64,000 bases of DNA, taken from NCBI GenBank assembly GCA_019636275.1, contig JAHBXY010000031.1, positions 1 to 64,000 of the forward strand. The letters are read 5' to 3'. The position numbers were made by a program, and so were the translations under genes. The notes under the pieces are model-generated. The model was not told the origin of the DNA. It worked only from the letters and a program-made list of their open reading frames with translations, and made no database searches. The stretch is from Planctomycetota bacterium. GTDB lineage: Bacteria; Planctomycetota; J058. Shown piece by piece: positions 10,601 to 18,797 of this stretch (the first letter of the stretch is position 1; each line of letters begins with the position of its first letter).

Positions 10601-10710
10601 GCGCCGCCCGGAGCAAGACGCCCCGGATCCTGGTCCCGAACGGCTACCTGGAGCTGTTCCGACGTCGCTTCGGCGACGACCCGTTCCTCGCGGAGCTCGC
10701 GCCGCGCTGA
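7656..10710 (+). CDS. Ser/Thr protein kinase with TPR C-terminal half (paralog of kinase 1)
   Basis: The kinase domain, residues ~5-270, has RGGMG, EVALK, HRDVKPDN, TDFG and FWPPEQ, and is closely similar to kinase 1 throughout. One membrane segment follows near residues 290-305. From about 8880 to the stop a ~600-residue helical TPR region reads cleanly. Between about 8580 and 8880 the coding signal hops through all three frames (near 8585, 8660, 8800 and 8875); the locus is 3055 nt, again one more than a multiple of three. A gene caller might therefore report two proteins, the kinase and a TPR protein starting near 8641. Kinase, membrane segment and repeats match the architecture of kinase 1, so I treat it as one gene. 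Confidence 0.75.
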
Positions 10711-10716
10711 GCGCGC

Positions 10717-10742
10717 GGCGGCCGGCGCGAGCGCCGGCCGCC
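10717..10742. terminator. Bidirectional hairpin between convergent genes
   Basis: A 12-bp perfect GC-only stem (GGCGGCCGGCGC with its complement) and a 2-nt loop sit between kinase 2 and the carbonic anhydrase gene. No T-run on either side. Confidence 0.5.
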
Positions 10743-10751
10743 TGCCGAGGG

Positions 10752-11423
10752 TCAGATCGAGCGGTCGGCGGTGAGGCGGGCCGGGGGCGCCGGCTCGGCC
10801 GGGACCTGCTCGATCGGCAGGAACTCGGCCTCGACGGCCTGGTAGGCGAACACCCGCCCGGTCTCGAGCTTGTAGACCCAGCCGTGCAGGCCCAGCTTGC
10901 CCTGCTTGATGCGGCTGGCCACCGCCGGGTGGGTGCGCAGGTTCTCGAGCTGCACGAGCACGTTCTCCTCGACCGTGGCCGTGAGCAGCGCGTCGCCCGA
11001 GAGGTGCTGGTACTTGTCGCGGATGATCCGGCGCGTGGCCTCGGCGTTCTTCAGCCAGTCGGCGACGGTCGGCAGCGTGGTGAGCGAGGCCGGGTCGAGG
11101 AGGCCCGCCATGGCGCCGCAGCGCGAGTGGCCGCAGATGATCACGTCCTTGACGTTGAGCGCCTCGATCGCGTACTCGATCGTCGCCGCCTCGCCGCCGA
11201 GGTTCGCCGCGCCGAACGGCGGGACGATGTTCCCGGCGTTCCTGATCAGGAACAGGTCGCCCGGATCGGTCTGGGTGATCATGTTGGGGACGATGCGCGA
11301 GTCCGAGCAGGTGATGAACAGGACGCTCGGCGACTGGCCGCGCGACAGCCGGCCGAACAGGTCGGCGTGCGAGGGGAACACGGTGCTCTGGAAGTCGTGG
11401 ATGCCCTTGACGAGCTTCTGCAT
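10752..11423 (-). CDS. Beta-class carbonic anhydrase
   Basis: Zinc enzyme interconverting CO2 and bicarbonate. The beta-class motifs are present: CSDSR near residue 40 (Cys ligand plus Asp/Arg dyad) and HSRCGA near residue 100 (His and Cys ligands), with RNAGN between them. Length 223 residues is normal for the family. The ATG at 11423 is chosen because the protein then begins [12 protein letters not shown], where relatives start, with GGAG 9 nt upstream; a GTG at 11456 would add 11 residues. It is monocistronic, convergent with kinase 2 and divided from it by a strong hairpin. Confidence 0.93.
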   Translation of the reverse strand: MQKLVKGIHDFQSTVFPSHADLFGRLSRGQSPSVLFITCSDSRIVPNMITQTDPGDLFLIRNAGNIVPPFGAANLGGEAATIEYAIEALNVKDVIICGHSRCGAMAGLLDPASLTTLPTVADWLKNAEATRRIIRDKYQHLSGDALLTATVEENVLVQLENLRTHPAVASRIKQGKLGLHGWVYKLETGRVFAYQAVEAEFLPIEQVPAEPAPPARLTADRSI

Positions 11424-11570
11424 GGCGAAACGCTCCGACGGTGTAGGGGTGGCCACGACCGACCCTGCGCGCGCGCGTCGTGCGGCGCGCGGCGGTCGTG
11501 GCGACGAGCGGGACGGCGGGCGCGGCGCGGCCCCGCGAGGGCGGGGCGCGCCGTGGGCGCCGTGGGCCCG

Positions 11571-11921
11571 CTAACACCGGAGCGGGGTGGAGAAGCCGTC
11601 GAAGACGTCGATCCTGGGCGGGCTGGCCGCCGCGCGCGGCGGCCGCGCCGGGCGGCGCCCCCACGGGCGGGCGTGCGCCTCCTCGATGCGGGCCGCGCGG
11701 CAGCCCTCGCTGGCCGCCATGGCCAGGGCCACGCGGACCGTCTCGGGGGTGCGGTGGTGCTCCTCCGGCCGCTCCTCGATGGGGACGGGGAGGAGCGCGC
11801 TCAGGGGCACGAGGGCGGCCGCCCCGCCGAAGGCGAGGAGGAGCGCCAGCCCCGCGCTCAGCGCCGCGGCGCCGAGCGCGCGCAGGCGACTCGGCCTCGA
11901 CGACGCGCTCCGGGGACCCAT
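11571..11921 (-). CDS. Small single-span membrane or exported protein, unknown
   Basis: A 116-residue protein starting MGPRSASSRPSR, with an Arg-rich N-terminus followed by one long hydrophobic segment (~residues 14-40, Ala/Leu/Gly-rich). A polar tail contains HHRTPETVRVALAMAASEGC. No recognised domain. It lies 56 nt downstream of the trigger factor stop on the same strand and may be read through from it. No clear Shine-Dalgarno sequence precedes the ATG. The coding call rests on its frame usage and the signal-anchor pattern. Confidence 0.5.
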   Translation of the reverse strand: MGPRSASSRPSRLRALGAAALSAGLALLLAFGGAAALVPLSALLPVPIEERPEEHHRTPETVRVALAMAASEGCRAARIEEAHARPWGRRPARPPRAAASPPRIDVFDGFSTPLRC

Positions 11922-11977
11922 GAGACCGCCGATCTTCGCACACGCGGCCGGGCCCGCCACGGCCGGCCGGCGCGTGG

Positions 11978-13417
11978 TCACTCCTCCTCGACCACCCGCG
12001 CGTGCTCGCGCAGGAGGGCGCGCGTCTTCTCCTCCATGAGGTCGTGGCGCACCTGCCCGAGGACGTCGTGCTTCTCCAGCTCCTCGCGGACCCTGGCCGG
12101 GTGCTGGCCGCGGGCGGCCGCGATCCGGGCGATCCGGGCGTCGACGTCGCGCTCGGAGACGGCGACGTTCTCCCGCTTGGCCACGAGGTCGAGGATGAAG
12201 AAGAAGCGCAGCGTGCGCTCGACCTCGCGGCGGATCGTGTCGCGCTCCTCCTCGACGGCCGCCTTGGCCGCCTCCTCGGGCTGGCCCTGGATGCGCATCT
12301 CGATGAACTTGCGCCGCTCGGCGTTCTCGATCTCCTTGTCGACGAGGTCCGACGGGAGCGGGAACTGGCCCACGCGCTCGAGGAGCGCGCCGAGGATCTT
12401 GAGCTCGACCTCGTGGCGACGGCCGAGCTCGAGCCGCTGCTGCAGCTCCTCGCGCACCTCGCGGCGCAGGTCGGTCAGGCTGCCGTGGCCGGCCTCCTTG
12501 GCCCAGTCGTCGGTGAGCTCGGCCATGACGAGGCGCTTGATCGCCTCGATGCGGATGCGCAGGACGGCGGGCTCGTTGCGCCCCTCGACGACCTCGAAGT
12601 CGTCGGGGAGGTCGACCTCCGCCTCGCCCCACTCGCCGACCTTGAGGCCGACGAGGCTGTCGGCGAGGTCCTCGACCTCGTAGGCGTCGAGCTGCGCGGC
12701 GGGGAGCTGCACCTGCAGGGCGAAGTGCTCCTTGAGCGGCTTGAGCTCGGTCTGCTGCTCCGAGCCCTGCGCCTGGGTGAAGCGCTCGTACTCGTCGGAC
12801 AGCCACACCTGCACGTCGACCGAGAGCAGGTCCTCGGGCTCGACGACGGCGGCCGGGTCGTCGACCGGGCGCATCTCGCCGCGCGCGCGGCGCAGGCGGT
12901 CGATCGCCTGGTCGATGTCCTCCTCCTTCACGCGCAGGGGCGGGATCTTCACCTCGACGCCCTTGTGGTCGCCGATGTCGATCTCGGGGCGCGTGTGGAG
13001 GGTGACCTCGAACTTGAGCCCCTCGTCGGCGGAGAAGGCCACGTTCTCGATCGTGCCCTCGCCGAGCACCTTCTCCGGCCCGACCTGCTCCTTGAGCGCC
13101 TTGACGTAGCCCTCCTTGAGCAGGTGGTCGCGCGCGTCCTCGCGCACGGTGTCGCCGTAGAGCTGCTCGATCCGGTTGCGCGGGGCCTTGCCCTTGCGGA
13201 AGCCCTTGAGCGTCACGCCGCGGCGGATGTGCTCGAGGCGGTGCGAGATCTCGCGCTTGACCGCGTCGGGCGGGACCTCGACCTTGAGCAGCTTCTTGCA
13301 GGGCCCCAGGTCCTCGACGACCGCGGTCAGGCGCATGTCGCTCGCCGCGTGGTCGTGACCATGGTCATGGTCGTGGTCGTGGTCGCAGTTCGAGTGGTCG
13401 TGATCGTGGTCGGCCAT
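11978..13417 (-). CDS. tig: Trigger factor with His-rich N-terminal extension
   Basis: Ribosome-bound chaperone for nascent chains. The ribosome-docking signature GFRKGKAP is near residue 74, inside the N-terminal domain (~28-145). A divergent FKBP-like PPIase segment follows (~165-275) and then the long helical C-terminal domain. The 479-residue length is slightly above the usual 430-450. The excess is mainly at the start: the first ~25 residues alternate His and Asp (HDHDHSNC, HDHDHDHGHDH), a likely metal-binding tail not found in the model protein. Codons there form a GTGGTC-type microrepeat on the plus strand. The gene has no clp partner beside it in this window. Confidence 0.93.
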   Translation of the reverse strand: MADHDHDHSNCDHDHDHDHGHDHAASDMRLTAVVEDLGPCKKLLKVEVPPDAVKREISHRLEHIRRGVTLKGFRKGKAPRNRIEQLYGDTVREDARDHLLKEGYVKALKEQVGPEKVLGEGTIENVAFSADEGLKFEVTLHTRPEIDIGDHKGVEVKIPPLRVKEEDIDQAIDRLRRARGEMRPVDDPAAVVEPEDLLSVDVQVWLSDEYERFTQAQGSEQQTELKPLKEHFALQVQLPAAQLDAYEVEDLADSLVGLKVGEWGEAEVDLPDDFEVVEGRNEPAVLRIRIEAIKRLVMAELTDDWAKEAGHGSLTDLRREVREELQQRLELGRRHEVELKILGALLERVGQFPLPSDLVDKEIENAERRKFIEMRIQGQPEEAAKAAVEEERDTIRREVERTLRFFFILDLVAKRENVAVSERDVDARIARIAAARGQHPARVREELEKHDVLGQVRHDLMEEKTRALLREHARVVEEE

Positions 13418-13447
13418 GACGGGTCCTGGGGTGGCTCGGAAACAGCG

Positions 13448-13474
13448 CCGGCCGGCCTGTTGCAGGCCGGCCGG
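13448..13474 (-). terminator. Intrinsic terminator after tRNA-Gly
   Basis: An 11-bp perfect stem (CCGGCCGGCCT with its complement) and 5-nt loop, followed on the minus strand by GCGCTGTTTC. It lies between tRNA-Gly and trigger factor, so it should end the tRNA transcript. Confidence 0.65.
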
Positions 13475-13494
13475 GCTTCACTGTGTCGGACTTA

Positions 13495-13566
13495 AGCGGG
13501 CGAAGAGACTTGAACTCTCGACCCCAACCTTGGCAAGGTTGTGCTCTACCACTGAGCTACGCCCGC
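13495..13566 (-). tRNA. tRNA-Gly (GCC)
   Basis: 72 nt. Acceptor GCGGGCG pairs with CGCCCGC; D-arm GCTC/GAGC; anticodon loop TTGCCAA gives GCC; T-loop TTCAAGT. CCA is not encoded. Confidence 0.97.
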
Positions 13567-13576
13567 GAGAGCGGCG

Positions 13577-13604
13577 AATATACCTGCCGCCCGGAGCCTG
13601 ACAA
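13577..13604 (-). promoter_or_regulatory. Promoter of tRNA-Gly (TTGTCA-16-TATATT)
   Basis: Read on the minus strand, TTGTCA (13604-13599) and TATATT (13582-13577) are spaced by 16 bp and end 10 nt before the tRNA 5' end. This is the closest match to a sigma-70 consensus in the window. Confidence 0.75.
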
Positions 13605-13648
13605 CTCCCATCTCGCCCGCCCGGCGCCGGCCGCCCCAACCGCCTGGA

Positions 13649-16117
13649 CTACCAGCGGATACGGACGATCGGCGTGTCGGCCGGGCCGCGCACGCGGACG
13701 GTGACGTCGCCGTAGAAGTCGAGCCCTCGGTCGCGGAAGACCACGCGGCCGGTGTACTGGATCGACTTCTCGCCGGGGACGTCCACGGCGTTGCCGCCGA
13801 AGCGCGCGGCGCCGTTGCTCACGAGGAGGACGTCGACGGCGGCCATCTCGTCCACGCGCAGCCCGCCCTCGTCCATGCGCACGACGGCGGTGAACTCGGC
13901 GTAGGAGCCGTCGCGGTCCATCTCGACGTCGGTCTCCTTGCCGGGGAGGGCGACGAAGATGCGCGAGCCGCGGTTGATCTCGATGCGCACCGGCACGCGG
14001 AAGGTGCCCGTGCGCACGACGGGGCGGCCCGCGGCGTCGGGGCGCAGCGAGAAGTCGGTCTCGAGGCTGGCGCGGGCCGCGCCGAGGATCTTGGCCTGGA
14101 GCATGCCGTTGCGCGCCTCGAGGCCGGTGACGCTCACGCGCGCCGTGACCCGGCCGTCGGCCTCGAGCCCGCGCTCGGTCATGCGGGCGGAGCGCAGATC
14201 GACCGCCACCTCGGAGCCGCGGTCGAGCGTGGTGGAGACGCCGCCCGGACCGGCCTCGACCGGCGTGGGGCGGGCGGCGACCGGGCCGCCGGGGATCGTG
14301 AGCGAGTCGCCGGCGCGGATCATGTCGCCCGTGAGCCCGTTGGCGGCGCGCAGGGCGGCGACCGTCGTGCCGTGGCGGCGGGCGATCGCGCTCAGCGTGT
14401 CGCCGGGGGCGATGCGGTAGGTCGTCGCGGCCGGCGCGCCCAGCTCGCCCGGGAGCGAGGCCGGGCCGGGCGCCGTGCGCGTCGAGAGGGTGCCGTCGCT
14501 CTCGAGCCGCAGGCGGGCCGAGCCGCTGGCCGACTCGAGGCTGCGCCCGCGGGCGGTGCCGATGGTGAAGTCGGCGTCGAGGCGCGCGCGGTCGGCGGCC
14601 AGGCGGTTGTCGCCCGAGGCCACGGCCACGTCGCCGAGGTTCAGCCCGGCCTCGACGCGGGCGCGGCCGGCCGACTCGACGAGCACCGCCGTGCCGGTGG
14701 CGGGCTCGGCGGCCGTCGTGGCCGAGAACTCGGGCACGTCGAACGCGACGCGCGAGCCCTCGCGCACGGCGCCGCGCACGCGAGTGTCGCCGGCGAGGGC
14801 CTCGACGATCCCGGGGCCCGTGGCCGTGAGGGCGCCCGAGGCGCGGCCGCTCAGGGCCAGGCCGTTGCCCGCCGGCTGGAACTCGCCCTCGGAGCGGACC
14901 TCGCCCTCGAAGTTCAGGTCGTCGATGCTCAGCTCGCGCGTGCTCAGGCCGCTGACGCCGATCGGACCGCTCGCGGTGAGGCGGTAGGTGCCGTCGCGCA
15001 GGACGACGCTGCCGGTCGAGCGGGAGATCCGCCCGCGCAGGCGGCCGGTGCCCGAGACGTCCACGTCGCCGGCGCGCACGCGCGCCCCCGAGGGGAGGTT
15101 CAGCGACACGTCGCTGCCGTCGACGGCGTAGGTCACGTTGCCGTCGATGTCGAGGACCATGTTCTCGGCGCGGCCGAGCGGGATCGCCACGCCGTAGCGG
15201 CCCGTGAACGAGCCCCGACCCGAGTCGATCCGCGCCGTCGCCGGCCCGGCGGTCACGCGCTGCCCGCCGCCGACGCGCAGGTTGACGGTGATCGTGTTGT
15301 CCTGGCCGATCGTGCGGAAGGTGCCGTCGGGCTCGAGGACGCCCGCCCCGCGGAGCGTGAAGTCGCTGGCCGCCGTGACCGACCCGGCGCCGGGGCCGAG
15401 CGGGAAGGCCATGGGCGAGGCGCGGCCGCGCAGGTCGTAGCGCACGGTGCCCTCGTGGCGCGTCGAGCCGGCCGGCCCGCCGTCCTGGAGCGCCTTGACC
15501 ACGTCCTCGAGGCGCGGCGGCCAGTTGTTGACGATGTCGCCCATCGAGCCCGACGGGCCGACGTTGCCGAGGCCGATGAACCCGAGGAGCTTCACGTTGC
15601 CGTCGGCGCGGATCGTGATGTCCGGGAACCAGTCGATGTGCAGCTTGATGTCGCCGTTGGCGTTGCGGGTGATCTTGCGCACGGTGAGGTCGGGGAAGCG
15701 GTGGATGTCCAGCTTCATGACCCCGCGGTCGTCGATCGTGATCTTGTTGATCTGCCGGCCGCCGAGGTCGAGGCGGCCGCCCTGGGGCACGATCGTCATG
15801 CCGCGCAGGGTGGGCGACGTCTCGCCCGGCCGGCGCTCCCAGCGGGCGTCGACCTTGAGCTTGCTCGCGCCGAGCGTGCGGCGCGTCTCGCCACGGGCCT
15901 CGAACTCGACCGCCATGTCGACGGCCTCGATCGCCCGCAGGTAGTCGTTGATCAGGTCCGGGCGGATCGCCGGCACCGCCACGGCCATGCCGGGCGGCGG
16001 CGCGTCGACCCCCGTGATCGTGTCACTGACCCCGGGCCGAGCCGTCACGGGCTGGGCGAGGGCCACTCCGGGCAGGCCGAGGACGAGGAGGAGGAGGGCC
16101 GCGCCGAAGGTCTTCAT
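13649..16117 (-). CDS. Large secreted LysM-domain protein
   Basis: Begins with a clear signal peptide (MKTFGAALLLLVLGLPG, cleavage near ALA-QP). The body is ~800 residues of beta-rich, Gly/Val/Thr/Arg-rich sequence with repeated 'G..RV..GD..' strands. One LysM domain sits at about residues 565-610 (YRIAPGDTLSAIARRHGTTV, then NGLTGDMIRAGDSLTIPGG), so it probably binds peptidoglycan. The parts on both sides are predicted as extended beta structure and match no family I can name. ATG 16117 is used; GTG 16126 would add three residues. It is a single gene between tRNA-Gly and a divergent Gly-rich secreted protein, and probably periplasmic or surface-located. Confidence 0.8.
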   Translation of the reverse strand: MKTFGAALLLLVLGLPGVALAQPVTARPGVSDTITGVDAPPPGMAVAVPAIRPDLINDYLRAIEAVDMAVEFEARGETRRTLGASKLKVDARWERRPGETSPTLRGMTIVPQGGRLDLGGRQINKITIDDRGVMKLDIHRFPDLTVRKITRNANGDIKLHIDWFPDITIRADGNVKLLGFIGLGNVGPSGSMGDIVNNWPPRLEDVVKALQDGGPAGSTRHEGTVRYDLRGRASPMAFPLGPGAGSVTAASDFTLRGAGVLEPDGTFRTIGQDNTITVNLRVGGGQRVTAGPATARIDSGRGSFTGRYGVAIPLGRAENMVLDIDGNVTYAVDGSDVSLNLPSGARVRAGDVDVSGTGRLRGRISRSTGSVVLRDGTYRLTASGPIGVSGLSTRELSIDDLNFEGEVRSEGEFQPAGNGLALSGRASGALTATGPGIVEALAGDTRVRGAVREGSRVAFDVPEFSATTAAEPATGTAVLVESAGRARVEAGLNLGDVAVASGDNRLAADRARLDADFTIGTARGRSLESASGSARLRLESDGTLSTRTAPGPASLPGELGAPAATTYRIAPGDTLSAIARRHGTTVAALRAANGLTGDMIRAGDSLTIPGGPVAARPTPVEAGPGGVSTTLDRGSEVAVDLRSARMTERGLEADGRVTARVSVTGLEARNGMLQAKILGAARASLETDFSLRPDAAGRPVVRTGTFRVPVRIEINRGSRIFVALPGKETDVEMDRDGSYAEFTAVVRMDEGGLRVDEMAAVDVLLVSNGAARFGGNAVDVPGEKSIQYTGRVVFRDRGLDFYGDVTVRVRGPADTPIVRIRW

Positions 16118-16438
16118 GGGATTCACCGTCGGCGTCCCGTCGCACCTCTCGTGCCACTCACAACCCGTGTCGTCTCAAGCGAGAAACGAAATGCGTCTCA
16201 CCAGCACCTGTCAACGAGCCGCTTGGCGCATCCTTTTCGGTTCATCTTTTCGAGGCGCGGACGCATCTTTTCACCGCGCTGCCCTGCTCGACTCAATGGG
16301 ACACGGAGGCGACGAAGGTCAACGAAGGACACGGAGGGTCATGTCCTTACCCTGTCCCAACGGTCAGATCCAGGAGGCTGGAACCATCACGGGCATGCGG
16401 AACGTGTGCGGGGTACACCCGATCAGGAGAACCCCGAG
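16118..16438. other. Divergent intergenic region with two small repeat sets
   Basis: No gene in ~320 bp. It contains three copies of CATCYTTTTC/CATCTTTTC (16229-16238, 16243-16251, 16264-16272) in a patch of lower GC. After that comes a GGGACACGGAGGCGACGAAG stretch (16298-16317) related to the repeat at 5371, followed by further ACGAAGG/ACACGGAGG units to about 16340. Promoters for the divergent LysM and Gly-rich genes must lie here. Confidence 0.5.
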
Positions 16439-17248
16439 ATGAAGCCTGCCCGCCTGGCTCCCATCCTGTCGGCGCTGGCCTTGATCGTCGGACCGTCGCC
16501 TTGTCTGGCGAAGGACGCCGAGGCGGCCCGCGTGGGCCAGCACATCGCCCGCGCCCTCCAGAAGGTCCTGGTCGAGCGCGACGGCGTGGCGCGCGTCGAC
16601 GCCAACGCCCTCGTCGCCCTCGCCCGGTCGACCCGGAAGCAGGTCAAGGGACAGGGGCCGAGCCTGAGCGGGACGTGCACGGTCCGCCTCGGCGATCGAG
16701 TGCGAACCGTGGCGTGGGCGGTCGGCCGCGTGGGCGGCGACGCCGTGGCCGAGGGCGAGGACGTGACCCTGGCGATCGGAGGCGATGGCCGCGCCACGGG
16801 TGGCGCCGGCGGCACGGCCCGGGCACGAGGCGGCGTCCTGAACCTGGCGGTCGGAGGCGACGGAGGCGAGGGCGCCAGGGGCCAGGAGGAGGGCTGCGCG
16901 GGCGGCCGGGGCGGGGACGCGGAGGCAGTGCCCGGCGACGCCCGGCCGTGCTGGTCCCTGGCGCTGGCGGGCAACGGCGGGTCCGGCGGACAGGGAGGCT
17001 TGCGGGGCGGTGACGGCGGCGCCGGCGGCGACGCCGCCCTCCGAGGGAGCGGGGAGGGTCAGAGCGGCGCGGGCGGCCGCGGTGCGTCGGTCACCGTCGT
17101 CTTCCGGGGGAACGCGACCCTGGGCGGCGGGATGGTTCTGGGCGGGGGCGAGCACGGCCCCTTCGGCGTGGTCCGGCGCCTCGACCGTCCCAGCGCGGAC
17201 GAGGCGGATGAGGAGGAGGCGCGTCGCGAGGCCGCCGAAGGGCGCTGA
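16439..17248 (+). CDS. Secreted glycine-rich protein
   Basis: 269 residues: signal peptide MKPARLAPILSALALIVG with cleavage near CLA-KD, then ~80 residues with a helical start and a TCTVRLGDRVRT strand. A strongly Gly-rich region follows (~105-235; motifs GGDG, GGAGG, GGRGGD), and the tail is acidic and Arg-rich. The Gly-rich part resembles low-complexity surface proteins; similarity to PE-PGRS sequences would be compositional only. The ATG is preceded by AGGAGAACCCCG. It is divergent from the LysM protein, so both may be envelope proteins. Function unknown. Confidence 0.7.
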   Translation: MKPARLAPILSALALIVGPSPCLAKDAEAARVGQHIARALQKVLVERDGVARVDANALVALARSTRKQVKGQGPSLSGTCTVRLGDRVRTVAWAVGRVGGDAVAEGEDVTLAIGGDGRATGGAGGTARARGGVLNLAVGGDGGEGARGQEEGCAGGRGGDAEAVPGDARPCWSLALAGNGGSGGQGGLRGGDGGAGGDAALRGSGEGQSGAGGRGASVTVVFRGNATLGGGMVLGGGEHGPFGVVRRLDRPSADEADEEEARREAAEGR

Positions 17249-17307
17249 GCGCGCATCCTCGAGCTAACGCTAACGGAGCGAGGGCGACAGGCGCGTCACT
17301 GCGGATC

Positions 17308-17339
17308 GGAGCGGGGATCGGAGCAGCCGATCGCGCTCC
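17308..17339. terminator. Hairpin between convergent genes
   Basis: GGAGCGGGGATCGG (17308-17321) pairs with CCGATCGCGCTCC (17327-17339) around a 5-nt loop, with one bulge. It separates the Gly-rich protein and the PLP enzyme. Confidence 0.5.
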
Positions 17340-17367
17340 TCGACGTGACGAGCGACGGCCGCCGTGA

Positions 17368-18753
17368 CTACGCGCCCCGGGCCTCTCGCAACCGCGCGTC
17401 GATCTCGTCGATCTTCGCCTGGTGGCCGAGCCACGTGGCCGGGTCGGCGAGCGCGCGCAATTCGTCGACGGTCTTGCCCTGCTGCTCGACCCAGGTGAAG
17501 TACTTCTGGTTGTGCCAGCGGCGCCGCGTCTCGCGCGTGCCCTCCTGCACCCAGTCGGTCGTCGCGTGGTGGAAGCGGCCGAGCCGCCGCAGCGTGGCCT
17601 CGCGCGTCGCCGGGCCGGCCTCGCGCGCCAGGCGCTCGAGCACCGACGGGTAGCGGTCGAAGCCGTCGGTGGCGACCGTCACGACGACGTCGTCGCGCCC
17701 GAGGCCGAGCACGCGGGCCGTCTTGATCGCGCCCAGCAGGTTGCACATGCCCGAGACGCCGAAGCGCCCGACGAGCGCCTTCGCGTCGGCCGCCGGGACG
17801 CCCTGCTCGACGAGCACGTCGGTCCCCTCCTGCACGACCGACAGCGCCTCGAGGCAGGCCTGGTCGTCGATGCACATGAGGTAGTCCATGGCGTGGACGT
17901 TGTGGATCCAGGTGACGTGCTTGTCGCCGATCCCCTCGATCCGGTGGCCGCCGAAGCCGACGTCGTAGAGCGTCGGGCACTGGATCGGCTCGAGGCCGAC
18001 CGTCACCGCGCCCGGGTGGACCTGCTTGATCCGGTCGCCCGCGGCGATCGTGCCCGACGAGCCCATGGCCGAGATGAACGCCGCCACGCGGCCGGCGCCG
18101 ACGCCCCGCGCCTGCAGGTCGCGCGCCGCTTCGAGGGCGGCCTCGCCGGTGACGCCGTAGTGGAAGCGGTAGTTGCCGAACTCCTCGAACTGGTTGATCG
18201 CCACGTTCTTCGGGTCGCGCTTGAGCTCCCAGACCTTGTCGTAGATCTCCTTGACGTTGCTCTCGCAGCCGGGCGTGGCGATCACCTCGGCGCCGAAGGC
18301 GCGGATCTTCTCGAAGCGCTCGCGGCTCATGTCCTCGGGGAGGACGACGAGCGAGCGGTAGCCCATGCGCGGGCCGCCCCAGGCGCCGCCGATCCCGAAG
18401 TTGCCGGTCGACGGGAACACGGCCGTGTGCTGGCCGGGGCGGATCGTCCCCTCGAGCTGCTTCTCGATCAGGCACGAGTAGACCGGCCCGACCTTGTGGC
18501 TGCCCGACGGGAACCCGTCGCCCAGGAGGACGACGATCGGCGCCGCGACGCCCGTGAGCGCCTCGGGGACGACGAGGTAGCGCACGCGCCCGTCGGTCTT
18601 CCAGGTGATGTTGTAGAGGTTCACCGGGTCGAGCGGCGCGCCCGTCCGCGCCGCCGCCGCGCGGGCCTGCAGGTCGGCCGGCAGGCGCGACGGGTCGCGC
18701 ATCTCGGCGAACGTCGGCCCGTAGACGAAGGTCGCGGCGGGGGCGGTGCTCAT
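17368..18753 (-). CDS. PLP-dependent enzyme of the cysteine synthase/threonine synthase fold
   Basis: 461 residues of fold type II PLP enzyme. The Schiff-base Lys is K87 in SGSHKVGPVY, and the phosphate/substrate loop STGNFG lies near residues 116-121. A glycine-rich segment SAMGSSGT occurs near residue 235. It is longer than O-acetylserine sulfhydrylase (~310), with an added C-terminal helical tail (WHNQKYFTWVEQQGKTVDEL). It matches the uncharacterised group annotated as 'pyridoxal-phosphate-dependent protein subunit beta'. Substrate is not predictable. It is transcribed with, and 44 nt downstream of, the STAS protein gene. Confidence 0.85.
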   Translation of the reverse strand: MSTAPAATFVYGPTFAEMRDPSRLPADLQARAAAARTGAPLDPVNLYNITWKTDGRVRYLVVPEALTGVAAPIVVLLGDGFPSGSHKVGPVYSCLIEKQLEGTIRPGQHTAVFPSTGNFGIGGAWGGPRMGYRSLVVLPEDMSRERFEKIRAFGAEVIATPGCESNVKEIYDKVWELKRDPKNVAINQFEEFGNYRFHYGVTGEAALEAARDLQARGVGAGRVAAFISAMGSSGTIAAGDRIKQVHPGAVTVGLEPIQCPTLYDVGFGGHRIEGIGDKHVTWIHNVHAMDYLMCIDDQACLEALSVVQEGTDVLVEQGVPAADAKALVGRFGVSGMCNLLGAIKTARVLGLGRDDVVVTVATDGFDRYPSVLERLAREAGPATREATLRRLGRFHHATTDWVQEGTRETRRRWHNQKYFTWVEQQGKTVDELRALADPATWLGHQAKIDEIDARLREARGA

Positions 18754-18797
18754 GGCGGGCTCCTCGGGCTCCTCGGGGGGGGTGCGATCTTACGCGC

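Noticed and set aside
12002..13495. Long open frame on the plus strand across trigger factor
   Set aside because: It is antisense to a clear trigger factor; its Val/Leu/Asp/Arg-rich translation is the mirror of GC-biased codons.
16439..17248. PE-PGRS-type protein
   Set aside because: The Gly-rich part is similar only in composition; there is no PE domain and a normal signal peptide is present.
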